In this document: one piece after another, positions 46,883 through 57,556 of the stretch
Layout of the letters: each line of letters opens with the position of its first letter
Position numbering within the stretch: the stretch's first letter is position 1
Assembly (NCBI GenBank): GCA_023105745.1
Contig: JALGQZ010000018.1
Coordinates: 18,485,773-18,549,772 of the forward strand
Origin: Austropuccinia psidii
Lineage: Eukaryota; Basidiomycota; Pucciniomycetes; Pucciniales; Sphaerophragmiaceae
Direction of reading: 5' to 3'
Length of the DNA stretch: 64,000 nt
Position numbers and translations under genes: made by a program
Notes under the pieces: model-generated
Told to the model about the DNA's origin: nothing
What the model saw: only the letters and a program-made list of their open reading frames with translations
Database searches by the model: none

Positions 46883-49800
46883 TTAGGTTTCAGATAGTTG
46901 AAGTAAATGATGAATATCTATACATGGCTCTGATTGTAACATTAGCTTCTCATCATTAGTAAGCTTGGAAATATAATCATTTGAATAAAGATTTTCTGGA
47001 AGACCAATAGGAACTTTGGCTTCTTTCTCAAAAATACCACTTTGTACTCTTCTACTTTCCAAGACATTTGGAATTCTATTAAAATTTGCTTTTGAATTAA
47101 TAGAGAATCTAATTGACTTGCTAACTTTGAGAATAAAGCTGACCTCCAAGGGGACTTTAGCTTTATTAATGATCCATTTTCATCTTCAATATCAGAGCAG
47201 CATTGTGGCTCATCAAATATGGAAGCTTCATCTTGATTAATGCTCAATGATAGCAATGTCTCTGAGCAATTTGATGATAACTGAATATTATTAAATAACA
47301 TCAATTGGTGTAAAAATCAATCACAAATAAAATAAAAACATACTTTTTTATGCCACCTTGATTTTTGCTTCTGACTGGCTTTTTTTGAAAGTGCTTCAGG
47401 AACTAATTTATCATTCTTAGAATCCTCTTGTTTCCCTCTGAACCAGCGCATTAGTATTAAAGACTCATTATTATGTGTATTATCCTTTGGATTTATCAAG
47501 AATATTTTCAATTCTCCTTGTTGGTGTAAGTGGTTCCAGTGCTTGAGAACAAATTTTGCAAATATTTGATTTCATTTTGATTCCCAACATTGATTCCAAG
47601 CAAAGGTTGACATTGGGAAGCCTGATTTGAAGAGATCCTCTAGAAACATAGTTTTGTACATTGGTGAAATTAATATTCTTGGGTTTATAGATGGTCTATC
47701 CTCTCCTGAGTTGTGATTATGGGGATTTGTAATTGGATTATCAGTGCAAGAAAAGGGTAAGTTCTCAACAATTTTGAGACTTTCTTCTGATGGAAGAGAT
47801 TTCCAACTATTTATATCAGATGGAGATTGGAAATAGTTGATTTCAATGATCAACCAGCATAATTGATGTATGGATCTTGATATTGCACTGGTAGGTAGTG
47901 GGATGATGGGATGTAATATCTTGTTGATAGTCCTGTTTGATTGGGGTATAGAGGTCTCAAAAAAGTAATGTGAAGCTTTAGGCCTAGTAAAACAGGTTAA
48001 TTAAAGTCAGATTTCTGGGTATAGGTGGAAGAATCATGAGAAAAGCTCCTATTTATCATAAATGAGAGGATTCTGGAGCCCTGTAGCTATTTCTTACAGT
48101 TTGGATGAGCCTGGAAGAAGCTATCTTGTGTAAAAGGAGCTTATTTGGGAAAGTAAGCAATGAGGTATCAGGTGAAGCAAAGTAATCTTAGCACACTCAA
48201 GGATTATTTGAATAAAAATCACCCTGTTTTGAAAGAATAAAATTAAATTACAGAAAAAACTGATCAAAGTAATAAGGTTTTTATATTGGCTTTATCAGGG
48301 AGATCTAGTACAGGTTGTCCATCTATGGTATTTTTTTCAAGCCATGCCTCACTGAAGTCCAATACTAAACATTTGGCCACTTCCAATTTTTTTGGAGCAG
48401 TGGGAACAAATTCATGGGTTTTTGAGAAAAATGCCTTGTTAAAAATATCCAAAATATATGCATTTGTTCTCTTCCACATAGGCTCATAATGCCTTTCCTC
48501 AGCAATAACACTTTCATTAATTTCAATCATCTGCAATGCTCCTTTAGCTGAGCTTTTTCTCCTCTTACCCCAGAAGCAAGAAATGAAGCTAAAATATGAT
48601 AGCAGGGCTTAACTAAGCCTATTTTTGATTGTAGCTCTGATAAGGTCTTAAGGTGTTCTTTGGACCTTTTATGAGTGAGCACAAATCCATCAGGGATATT
48701 GACTGGAAGAACTTTTGAATGTGCTAGTATCAGGACATATGAGATCATAAGATGTAAAATGGAATCATTGAAAGATATTGAGCTATTCATTCCATAATGA
48801 ATTGGCTTGTTTTCCTCCTTTTCATCAAGGGTATTTTCAATTTGAGCTGAATGGGATGGTCTTGTGCTGAGGCAGGACACCAGAAATTCCAGGCTGAGTC
48901 TTTGAGCTAACAAGGGATCATCTTCTGTTGATTTTATGATTTCAAACTTTTCAAATTGTATGAGATCTTGTGCAGAAACTGATATTGACTCCAGTATTAG
49001 ATTGGCCCAGAACTGTTTCTTTTGAAGATAAGGGACAAAGAGGGATTGTGCCAATTGAAAGAGTGGTTGGTGTGTGATTTGGGAATGTTTTGCATTGAAA
49101 TTGTAGAATCCAAAGTAAAGATAGGGACATTCCAAGCATCAGGATCATTGAAAGGATCATATTTCTTTGGTGAAAAAATATCTAATCCTGAAAAAAGCAA
49201 GGAAATATCAATGTTTTGGATGAAACATGAATGAATGTCTTTTGTATTTACCAGATTTATCCAAATCCACTAGCCATTTGGTAATGATAAGAGATCCAAT
49301 ACTTTGAAAATGTATTCCTTTGGGTAGTTTGGTAGGAAATGGGCTTTGGGGAATTTCCTGGAATTGTGCTCTTACTAGAGTTTCAACATTAACCTGGCAT
49401 TTCTTCCATGAGGATACAGAAAGTGGCTGATAATGGCTGATTTTTTCTTCAAAGTGATCTGAGTGAATGGGATTGAATAATCCGGATTGAGGAAGCTTTT
49501 TCTTCTTGTGGGATGTTGAAAGCTCTTCATTACTGGTTTGCATTACTTTTGAAGTTGATGGGTTGTTATCTACAAGTATGAAATTGGAGTTAGGTTTTTC
49601 TTTTGAGTATTTGGTAGATGTAGGTTGTATCAAGGGCTCCTCTATTTTTGATTTTACTTTTTTTGTCATGGTGAAAGCTGGAAAACTTTGTATATTTGAT
49701 TGATCATTTTGAGAAATGCTATTGACTTCAAGGCTGGAGTTTGACGTGGATAGGGCTTTTTCAAAATCATTTTGAGGTTGGCATATTCCTGGTTCTAGGT

Positions 49801-50302
49801 TTTGTGGGTGTTATTTCTCAGTATCATAATTGCATTCCAATTTCTAAGAAAAAAATGATTCAGGTAATATAGTTTAATCTTTGAGTAAAGCCTAAATAAA
49901 ATATTGAGACATACTTCTTGATTCTTTTCCTGTATACTTTGATAAATTCCCGCCTTTTTATTATCCATACTAGAAGAAGATATGAAATACCTCTTTATTG
50001 ATGTTTGGGAGGATGCTGAAATAACAACCTTGGCTTCAGGGGGTAATGATCCACCTAGCTGTACACCTAAATTATGATTTGAATTCCAATTAAAAATGGC
50101 ACCATATGGGCAAAAGCTGGAAAAACATATGATACAGATCATCTTCAAGTATTTTGGAGACCTCTTGAATTTTTTTTCTTGCATATTCAGGAAAGTGAGT
50201 ATCACAGGTAGCAAGCTTGAGAGAAGGAAGAAATTTGGAGATTTTGGATATGAATTCTGATTTGTCAACTTGCTTTGGCTCTATTTCAAGCAATGGATCC
50301 AT
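46883..50302 (-). pseudogene. orfY, uncharacterised element protein (copy B)
   Basis: Unknown protein starting at the ATG 50302 (MDPLLEIEPKQVDKSEFISK). Blocks in order: ICIICFSSFCPYGAIFNW near 50.1 kb; a Lys/Ser-rich region with FNPIHSDHFEEKISHYQPLS (49.45 kb) and LPKGIHFQSIGSLIITKWLV (49.3 kb); a likely GTAAAT-donor intron at about 49.25 kb; DIFSPKKYDPFNDPDAWNVP (49.15 kb); a 202-residue open frame (48527-49135) with QLAQSLFVPYLQKKQFWANL; RHYEPMWKRTNAYILDIFNK; LDLPDKANIKTLLL (48.27 kb); RWFRGKQEDSKNDKLVPEAL (47.4 kb); intron 47281-47343 with clean GT/AG; DEPQCCSDIEDENGSLIKLK; and PCIDIHHLLQLSET ending at TAA 46883-46885. Frame changes near 49130, 48535 and 47100 and stops show decay. It could be two genes, split near 48.26 kb. 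It ends 9 bp from the SNF2 stop. Confidence 0.6.
47281..47343 (-). other. Intron in orfY copy B
   Basis: The donor GTATGT follows the codons for WHKK and the acceptor ATATTCAG precedes the codons for LSSNCSE. Length is 63 bp and the phase is 0. Size and signals match the other introns of the element. Confidence 0.7.
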
Positions 50303-50309
50303 TTTGGAG

Positions 50310-50975
50310 CAGTGATTACCTGAAATTGACTAAGGGTTAATTATTATAAATAGGTTTATAAATTTATTTTTGAAATGAAATTGAAAAAAATAGAAGGTGG
50401 GTGTTCTTTACAGTGTTCAAGACAGATTGGACTATTATGGAATGTAGGATTTTTGGAAGGCATATATAATGATGACATTTGATAAATGTCTATAGTTTTG
50501 TTTCAGCATTGCTCAATATATAATAGCTTGGGGACAATTGGAAACCAAAGCAGGCATAAATAGGAGGCTTATATATTAAATAATTTTCAGAACCTTTAGC
50601 ACAGTTCAGATTTGAAAACATTAAATAAATAACAAATTTATGACTGATGGTCATAATTGTGAAAGCCCACATTGTGGCTAAATTATAAATTCTCACAAAG
50701 GGTGACTTTTCAAAATATTTTAAATCATGTTTTCTTTTGAAGTACCTTTATTGTTGAGCTCTAAGCTTGGCAAACATATAGGACACTTCAGCTCTCAAAT
50801 ACACTACAAAAGTATTAATTTTATGACTGCGAGTCATGATTTTGAAAGGCATCTTTTGACTTGGTTATTAATTTATTCAATTGGTGAATTGTTAAAATAA
50901 TTTATCTCTAATTATTATTCCAAATACATCTATTACAAAACTCTAAGCTTGGATACAAAAAAGGACTAGGAGATA
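50310..50975. other. Intergenic AT-rich stretch between orfX and orfY (copy B)
   Basis: No convincing frame. It contains two related tracts (about 50540-50700 and 50740-50890), each with a gagctcta/acactt-like start and a ttatgactg.tggtcat pair, the latter resembling the palindromic module of the Tnp2-orfZ region. The orfY promoter is expected here. Confidence 0.4.
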
Positions 50976-50979
50976 AACA

Positions 50980-52594
50980 TTATTCAGGATTCATACAATT
51001 ATGACTACTTGAACCAGCTTCAATTCCACTGAGGGAAGATCTTCCTGGCCTCTGTATGATGTGACGTCCCCTTTTGTCTTGGCCTCAATCTCTAATAAAA
51101 TATTTTGGAGTCCAATCGGTTCTTTTACCAGTAAGTGGTTTCTTTCAACTTCTGAAATTGTGTTTAAGTATATTGTGGAATAACAATCTAAAGGTAAGCA
51201 ATGTGGGACATTAGTTAAATCAGAATTATAATCTCATTTCTCTCCATCCCTATGAAGCATACGTTGAACTCTATTCTTTTCTAGCTGGGTTTTGGCACCA
51301 AGGGTCATTGCTAGATCCAATTGCCTGGTACACAAGGTCAAAGCTTCACTACGCCAAACTCCAACAAGTATTTTTGGTGCTTTTCCAAAGTCAGAATTAT
51401 CCTCTACATCTGAAGTTGCTTTTATATCAGTATATATTGCAGATAAATTGTTGTTTTGAGGGAATAATTGATGTGCTATTTTGAAACGGGCACCTGTAAC
51501 CTAAATATATAAAAGTAATATTAGATTTTGGTGTATGTCTAACAAAAGAATAAGCATGTACATCCTGCCTCCCTCTAGTGTTTTTGGAATTTAACCTCCT
51601 CTGCAGCCTGGCCAAGTTTTGAAAGCTTTTTCATTTCTTTACCCCTTCCATTGACCCAACGTTCAATCAATAGGTTTAGTTGATCAGGATTGTTGATATT
51701 TAAGCTGGGTTGAGTCTGGCTTCAATTGAAAAAAATGTTTGGAGATAATGTCGCCTATGGCTGCATTCCAAGTGGAGTTATTGAATGAGGTTCCCCATTG
51801 GAAGGTAATTCTCTTGAGGCCTACTAGCTGGAATTCCTTTTCACAAGCATGCTTCTCAACTATTGAGACCTTAATCTTGTTATTGAGAACATCATGACTT
51901 GGTTTAAATTCAGGTGGCTGCAATTGTTGAGATATAGATGTGATTTCTTGTTTGACCAGAATTTTGCGCTCACTAATTGGATGATCTCTCAGTCCATATT
52001 CAAAGGTTTCCAAATGGGTCTTGATGTGTTTAGCTTGGTTTTTGACCCAATGAAGCTGAAATTCCTCTTCATCATTAGTAGGATTGGGTGGGAAGCAATC
52101 TACAGAAGGTGGCATACCCATTAAGAAGTAGATAAATTCTCACAAGTGGACTGATTCAGTGGATGCCTGACTTGGAAGACTGTTCTTTGTTACCAATCTT
52201 GTAATGTGGTGATTTCTCCCTTGCAAAATTATCTTATTATTTCTAGCCCTCTGTTGGTCCTCTTCTTGTTGAATCCTGAATTCTACTCCAACAACTGAAA
52301 ACAAAATCAGTTAGTAATTTTCAATCAGCTTTAAGAAAGATACTCACCACTGGATGTTATTTCCTCTTGTCCCTCCTGACTGGCATTCTGTGCAACTGCA
52401 TCCTCTATTCGAAGTCTTTCCAAATCTTGCAGAAAGATGGATTTCTGTCCAGTAGAGTCAGTATGGATGCTTTCATGGTTTTCTTCATCTGAGTTAATTA
52501 TTGAGTCACCCTCTGTTGGAGAGTTACATGATGAGGATCCAGAATTTTCTTTGTGGAATGTGGAGGGGGAGCCACCCATTGCATTGGAAGACAT
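50980..52594 (-). pseudogene. orfX, uncharacterised element protein (copy B)
   Basis: Unknown protein. Exon 1 starts at the ATG 52594 and is Ser/Asp/Glu-rich (MSSNAMGGSPSTFHKENSGS; SIFLQDLERLRIEDAVAQNA), suggesting disorder. A clean 53-bp intron lies at 52295-52347 (GTGAGT...CAG, phase 1). Exon 2 reads VVGVEFRIQQEEDQQRARNN, then a TGA near 52141 where copy A has CAA, then MGMPPSVDCFPPNPTNDEEE and HPISERKILVKQEITSISQQ. A change of frame follows near 51690. The later part has LIERWVNGRGKEMKKLSKLG, NNLSAIYTDIKATSDVEDNS, GKAPKILVGVWRSEALTLCT and a conserved end SSLSGIEAGSSSHNCMNPE before TAA 50980-50982. It lies downstream of Tnp2 on the same strand, about 460 bp away. I recognise no domain. Confidence 0.6.
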
Positions 52595-53055
52595 TGTAAT
52601 ATCAATTTGAAGAAGTGGAGTTAAATTGAGGAAAATGAGGTAATTATATTAATGAAAGTTCAAGGATGTTAAACAGAGTTGGAGTAAGGATTCAACATAA
52701 GCGAATGAATTTGGTGGATGAGAAAGCTCAGGAAAGCTTAAAGCAGTTTGGCAAAGTGGAAATACAGGCGTTTTTGGTGGTTAAGAGATAGTTTATATAC
52801 ACATTCTTTCAAACCTGTTCCATCCAGCACCAAAAAACCAAATTATGTCTTGAAAGATCTTTGGGAGGCTTAAATATGGCAGATTGACAATATAAATCTC
52901 TTTTAAAAGGGATTTGAGTGAATTATTCTAAAAAAAACTTCATTTGATAGCATATAACAATATCAACAAAGGAAAAAGTATTGTTTTTTCTCCAAGGCAA
53001 TCTTTAGTGAGCATTGATAAGGAAACCTAAGGCTGGAAGGGGTGAGGTGCTTCAA

Positions 53056-56000
53056 TCACCTATCCATTGCTGGCAACATTTGAAAGGGAATGGTAAGAAG
53101 CTGTTAAAATATATGACATAATGAGTGGCAGTCCACTGAATCACTTACTGATAAATGTAGCGATACCAAGCAGAGTGTAGCCTTATCAATTCCAAAGGCT
53201 CCAGGAGGATTATTGAGGCTTACAGCATGGCCCAGAACTGATTGGGAGTTGATGATTATGGCATCCTCTGTCTGGTCCAATAGAATAGAACAATTGAGAT
53301 CTGGAAAAGGATGGAAAGGGTCTTTTTTTATTTTATTATTTTCAAGCTGCTTAAAAGGTTTGATTATTAGCCACCATATGTTGGGATCACCTCCAACTAA
53401 TGAGACAATATTATCAATATGGCCCAATGATTTGACATTCTTAATGCTATACTCTATGATACTGTCTTCAACATGTGACTTTACATTACAATACCTTTTT
53501 TTTCAAAAATATTGACTTTTTGCATTCAAAGAGGTTTACAACATCCCTTAAATCTCTTGAAACTAGTAGTTTCCACTGTTCAAAAATAGCATCATGCAAT
53601 TGAATTGTATGACTGGCACTGATATTTTTTGATTGATGCAGAGCAATGAGGGGATTGTTCCTACCAACTCTTTGTTGAAGATTAGGAAATTTGGAAATCC
53701 ATTGATATTGTACTTTAGATATCCATCTTTTCAGTATTGTTTAGGAGATCTCAGCTACAATTGGTTATATGTGGGTAAGTATTGTGTGAGGGTGATTTTT
53801 TGACATGAAAATATATAATTCAAACTCAACATGGCTTATTATTCTGTGGTATATCCCCAAATTTATGGTTCATTCTTTCGTATGCCCACACAGCTAGGCT
53901 TCTTGGTGGCTCTAGCTCCTTGATAACCTTTGGTAAATGCTGTGTTAGGTGTAGATTAGGTTTGGAGTTTATCATGGACCAACCCAAACAAAGTGTTTGA
54001 CCATAGATCTTTGTAGTACTTTGAATCTTATCTAGGTCTTCTTCATGAATGCCTGTTCTGAGTAGCATGTTTGTTAATATAACTAATGAAATTAGTGATT
54101 TGAGTAGAAGATCCTTATGGAGGTAGTTCCCTGGGAATTTTATCTTTTCTTTCCTCCCTGTGGGGTATTTGTGAACTCCATAGTGGTACAAGTGCCAAAG
54201 GTAAATACAATGTCATCAAGATTTGCCACTCCACTGCTTTGAGTGTCTGAAAGTTTTTGAAACCAAATTTTCTGGGTAGATGAGAAACCCATGACGGGAC
54301 TTTTGTTTGATTGATGACTATTTGAAGTACCTCTAATTCATCTTTTTTTAATCTTGGAGTTTCATCCCCCATTGGATTTAAATACTGATTATCATCAGAA
54401 GATAAATCAGAGGGAACCAATGAATCACTACCATGTGTAAATGGTCATAAGTTGAGTACTGTAGATGTGGTTGTCTGGGATATAAGGGAATACCTGGAGT
54501 TTGAAGTTCTGTTGCTTTTTGCAGTTTGATCACTTTTGGTCCTGGAGGCCTCACTAGAGCCTTTGTGCCTTTGGGATGTACAAGGTCGAATGCGGGCAAG
54601 GTTAGCTTTTGTAAGGTTTTGTTTCTTGGGTCTACCTATTTGGTCAGAATCATTGTCATCTTCATTTTTCCTTTTTCCTAGATGCCCCAATAAGCAAAAA
54701 GGATATTTGGATGGATTTGAGTGTGCCAAAAAACTTTGCTTTTTCCTTTGAAGTTCTAACTTGTGACCAGCCAGCCCCACCTTGAGGAATGATATGCAAT
54801 AGTCTTTGATATCCCCTAAAATCAAACAATGCATAATATCTATGCCACAAAATTCAATTGGTCTCCAGTAATCTAGTTTATTTAGAATACTCCACTGGAC
54901 ACCATGTGATTTTACAAATTCATCTTGTTCCTTTTTGGTTTGAAGTTGAAGCCATTCATTTGCCTTGGAAATATGATTTTCAGGTGTCCTTGTTTCAAAT
55001 TTTGAGATATCTATTTCATTGATGTCCACCCTTGTAATATTACAAAAGGAGCAAAATTGATTGGCCAAATGAGAGGCAAATCCAGCCACTTTACGTAGAG
55101 CAGGAAGATCTGCTATTAAAGGTAATAAAGCCACTCTAATAAGTCTACCCTGTCAAAAGTCGTGTTTATTGGAAACCCAAATACCATTCCATAACATTTG
55201 AAGCTCAATAACCAGAGGCTCCAAGATTGAATTCATTTGATCAAGAGATGGCTCTTTGGGACCAGGAATTATTGCATACAAAAACATGTTCTCCTCTTTG
55301 TGATGTTCACTTGGAGGAAGATTTAAACAAGTGAGAAGAATTGACCCAATTGAAATGGATTGTTCAGCCCCTTTGCTACTGAATGGATTGAACCAATCTA
55401 CATATAAGCTAAATATCAAATTGACTGGTCTATTTGTCAATGCTTGTTTACTACTTGGGGACAATTTGAATGTGTGCCAAATTTTGCTATGCCAAATATC
55501 AGAAATAACTTTAGGGTCTGTTTGAGAATTATGGGTATTGTGAGCATTTAATAGCTTTTCAAAGCCAGGAATCCACATATGGGAGGCCAACCATTTTTGC
55601 AAGGATTGGTATATAAAGGTACAGATTGGTTTTTGGAGTGAAGTATCATTCTTGTCATCAGTTTTAAATAAAAGGGAACCACATTATTTTCTTGCAAGAG
55701 ATCCTAATTTGACAATGGAGGAAGGAAAAGGTTGAATAAATTTGGATGTACACTGTTTGTTGATGTGCCCCATTGCATTCAGATCATACAAGCTGAAGCA
55801 TTCTGGACAGCAAATCCTTTTTTCAAAGTCCATGTATATGCCCAGCTGAACCAAAATAGTTTCAATTGAAAGTGGAATTTCTTTAGCAATGGATAATCCA
55901 TCAAAATTGAATTTGTCTCCAAGGCTAATTATCTTTTCCCTTTCTGATAGAAGAAATTCTTTGATACTATCTCTGGACATTCCATTTTTGAGGTATAGGC

Positions 56001-56437
56001 TGGAAGCTTGAACCAAAACTTTAAGAGCATGAGAGTCAATGAATTTAAAGGTCTTGTTTTCATATTTTTTGGTATCAAAAAGTAAATTTCTTTCATTATT
56101 CTGATGACATATCTGTTCAAATTGAGAGCATCCAGGGGTTTTCTGTGTTGGCTGCGCCAATAGATTGTGGAAGATTAGATTCAAGTAATGATGAATAATT
56201 GAAATGAATGAGGGAAATAGTACTTACATTTTCACTCTTTTGGGGTAAGTTCATCTGATCAATCAAAGGCTGGGGTCTCCTGAGTTTTAGTAGTTCCAAT
56301 TGATGTGTCTTCCAAGCTGGGTCAGACATTGGTCTTCTATGCTGAACAATATTGTTCAAATCTTCATAATATTGGCTGTAACAGCCAAGCTTGTGACAAG
56401 TGCAAATTTTTTTAGGGTGACCCATTTTTTGCACCAT
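53056..56437 (-). pseudogene. Tnp2-type (Transposase_21) transposase, full length but broken (copy B)
   Basis: Tnp2 proteins are the transposases of CACTA/EnSpm-like DNA transposons. Exon 1 starts at the ATG 56437 with a Cys cluster (KKICTCHKLGC), then an 85-bp phase-0 intron at 56143-56227. Core blocks in order: ICCPECFSLYDL (55.8 kb), LYVDWFNPFSSK (55.39 kb), SIGSILLTCLNLPPSEHH, YAIIPGPKEPSLDQ, LPALRKVAGFASHLANQFCS (55.1 kb), LDYWRPIEFCGIDIMHCLIL (54.85 kb), a basic linker, TKVPSWVSHLPRKFGF (54.3 kb), KPNLHLTQHLPKVIKELEPP and LAVWAYERMNHKFGDIPQNN (53.9 kb), HVEDSIEYSIKNVKSLGHID (53.45 kb). A last 48-bp intron (53101-53148) precedes the end at TGA 53056-53058. Lesions: in-frame stops at 55684-55686, 55153-55155 and 54445-54447, and a frameshift near 54190. 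Apart from these the frame runs through the core. Confidence 0.92.
56143..56227 (-). other. First intron of the Tnp2 gene (copy B)
   Basis: The donor GTAAGT follows the codons for QKSEN after exactly 70 codons of exon 1. The acceptor AACACAG precedes the codons for KTPGCSQF. The junction is phase 0. Confidence 0.75.
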
Positions 56438-56639
56438 GAAATTTTGTGGGAAATGAGCAAAAAGGGCCTATGAAATTGAAATGGAGTAGTGTGGTTATGA
56501 GGAAAGTTTTTGGGGGAAAAGTGAACTCAAAAGAGCTTTGAAGTTGACACAAACATAGCTTTATTTATATTTGAGAATCTTTGATTCTGCAAAGATAGAA
56601 GCCAATTATGCCCCTATATGGTTTGCATGGGGGACAGAT

Positions 56640-57140
56640 TTTATACAGAAGTCATAGTTTGACCACTTTTAAGATTACAGCACCTGTAAAAAAACGTTTA
56701 CAGCCAAGCTGTATTGTTCCTGGACCTCATTCAGATACAAATTTTTCTGTATCTGAATGGGTCTGATTGGATTTCAAGGAGACAAACCAATTACGGCTGT
56801 AATTGGTTTGCAAATGGTACAAATTATGACCGGTGGTCATAATTTGACCACCTGTGGATGATTACAGCCAAAGCTGTATTGTTCCTGGACCTCATTCAGA
56901 TACAGTTTTTTCTGTATCTGAGTGGGTCTGATTACATTTCCAGGAGACAATCCAATTAATGCCATAATTGGTTTGCAAGTGGTACAAATTATGACTGCCG
57001 GTCATAATTTCACCATCTGTGTACAATTAAAGACAAGCTGTATTGTGGCTGGACCTCATTCAGATACAGTTCTTTCTGTATCTCAGTGGGTCTTTTTGGA
57101 TTCCCAGGAGCCAAGTGGTACAGAGTATGACCAGCGGTCA
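56640..57140. promoter_or_regulatory. Tandem array of palindromic modules between Tnp2-B and orfZ-B
   Basis: About three units of roughly 165 bp (the repeat agctgtattg...ctggacctcattcag starts at 56707, 56872 and 57036). Each unit carries up to three palindromes. In units 1 and 2 these are tcagatac...gtatctga (56731-56756) and tcagatacag...ctgtatctga (56896-56921); caaaccaattac-ggct-gtaattggtttg (56783-56810, perfect arms); and aaattatgacc-ggt-ggtcataattt (56821-56845, perfect arms) with a second copy at 56986-57010. The third unit has decayed versions. The array lies 0.2-0.7 kb upstream of the transposase start and 0.4-0.9 kb upstream of orfZ. It may be a shared regulatory region or a set of binding sites for an element-encoded protein. 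Confidence 0.75.
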
Positions 57141-57144
57141 TGAT

Positions 57145-57556
57145 CTCACTCTGATGACATTCTGAGGACACAAATTTATTGCAGTCATAATTGATTCACA
57201 TTTTGAAGAAATTATACTGGTGGGCTAAATCTCTCACCCACTTTCAGGTCTGACTGTACCATCCAATCTAATCACCCATGTATTCAAAGGAGGATTCTAA
57301 ATATACACATGTCCTGACACTTAATTCTTTGCTAAATGTGTAATTGTGTTTTATGTCTAGAGGATCTGCAGCTTTCTTTCCTTTGAAACCACAAAACTCA
57401 TTTCTGCTCTATTTCTATGGGCTACACCCCCACTTCATTTCATTGGGACCTGCAATATAACTAGAGCTGTTTTTCCTGTGTTTTCCCTAAGATCCTCTGT
57501 TTTGAGCTTTTGTTGGCCATTTAAATCCCTCTCCTCCCAATATAATACCCAATACT
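57145..57556. other. orfZ upstream region (copy B)
   Basis: Between the palindromic array and the orfZ ATG there is no gene. A pyrimidine-rich stretch with ctcccaatataataccc (57534-57550) directly precedes the start codon, as in copy A. Confidence 0.4.
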
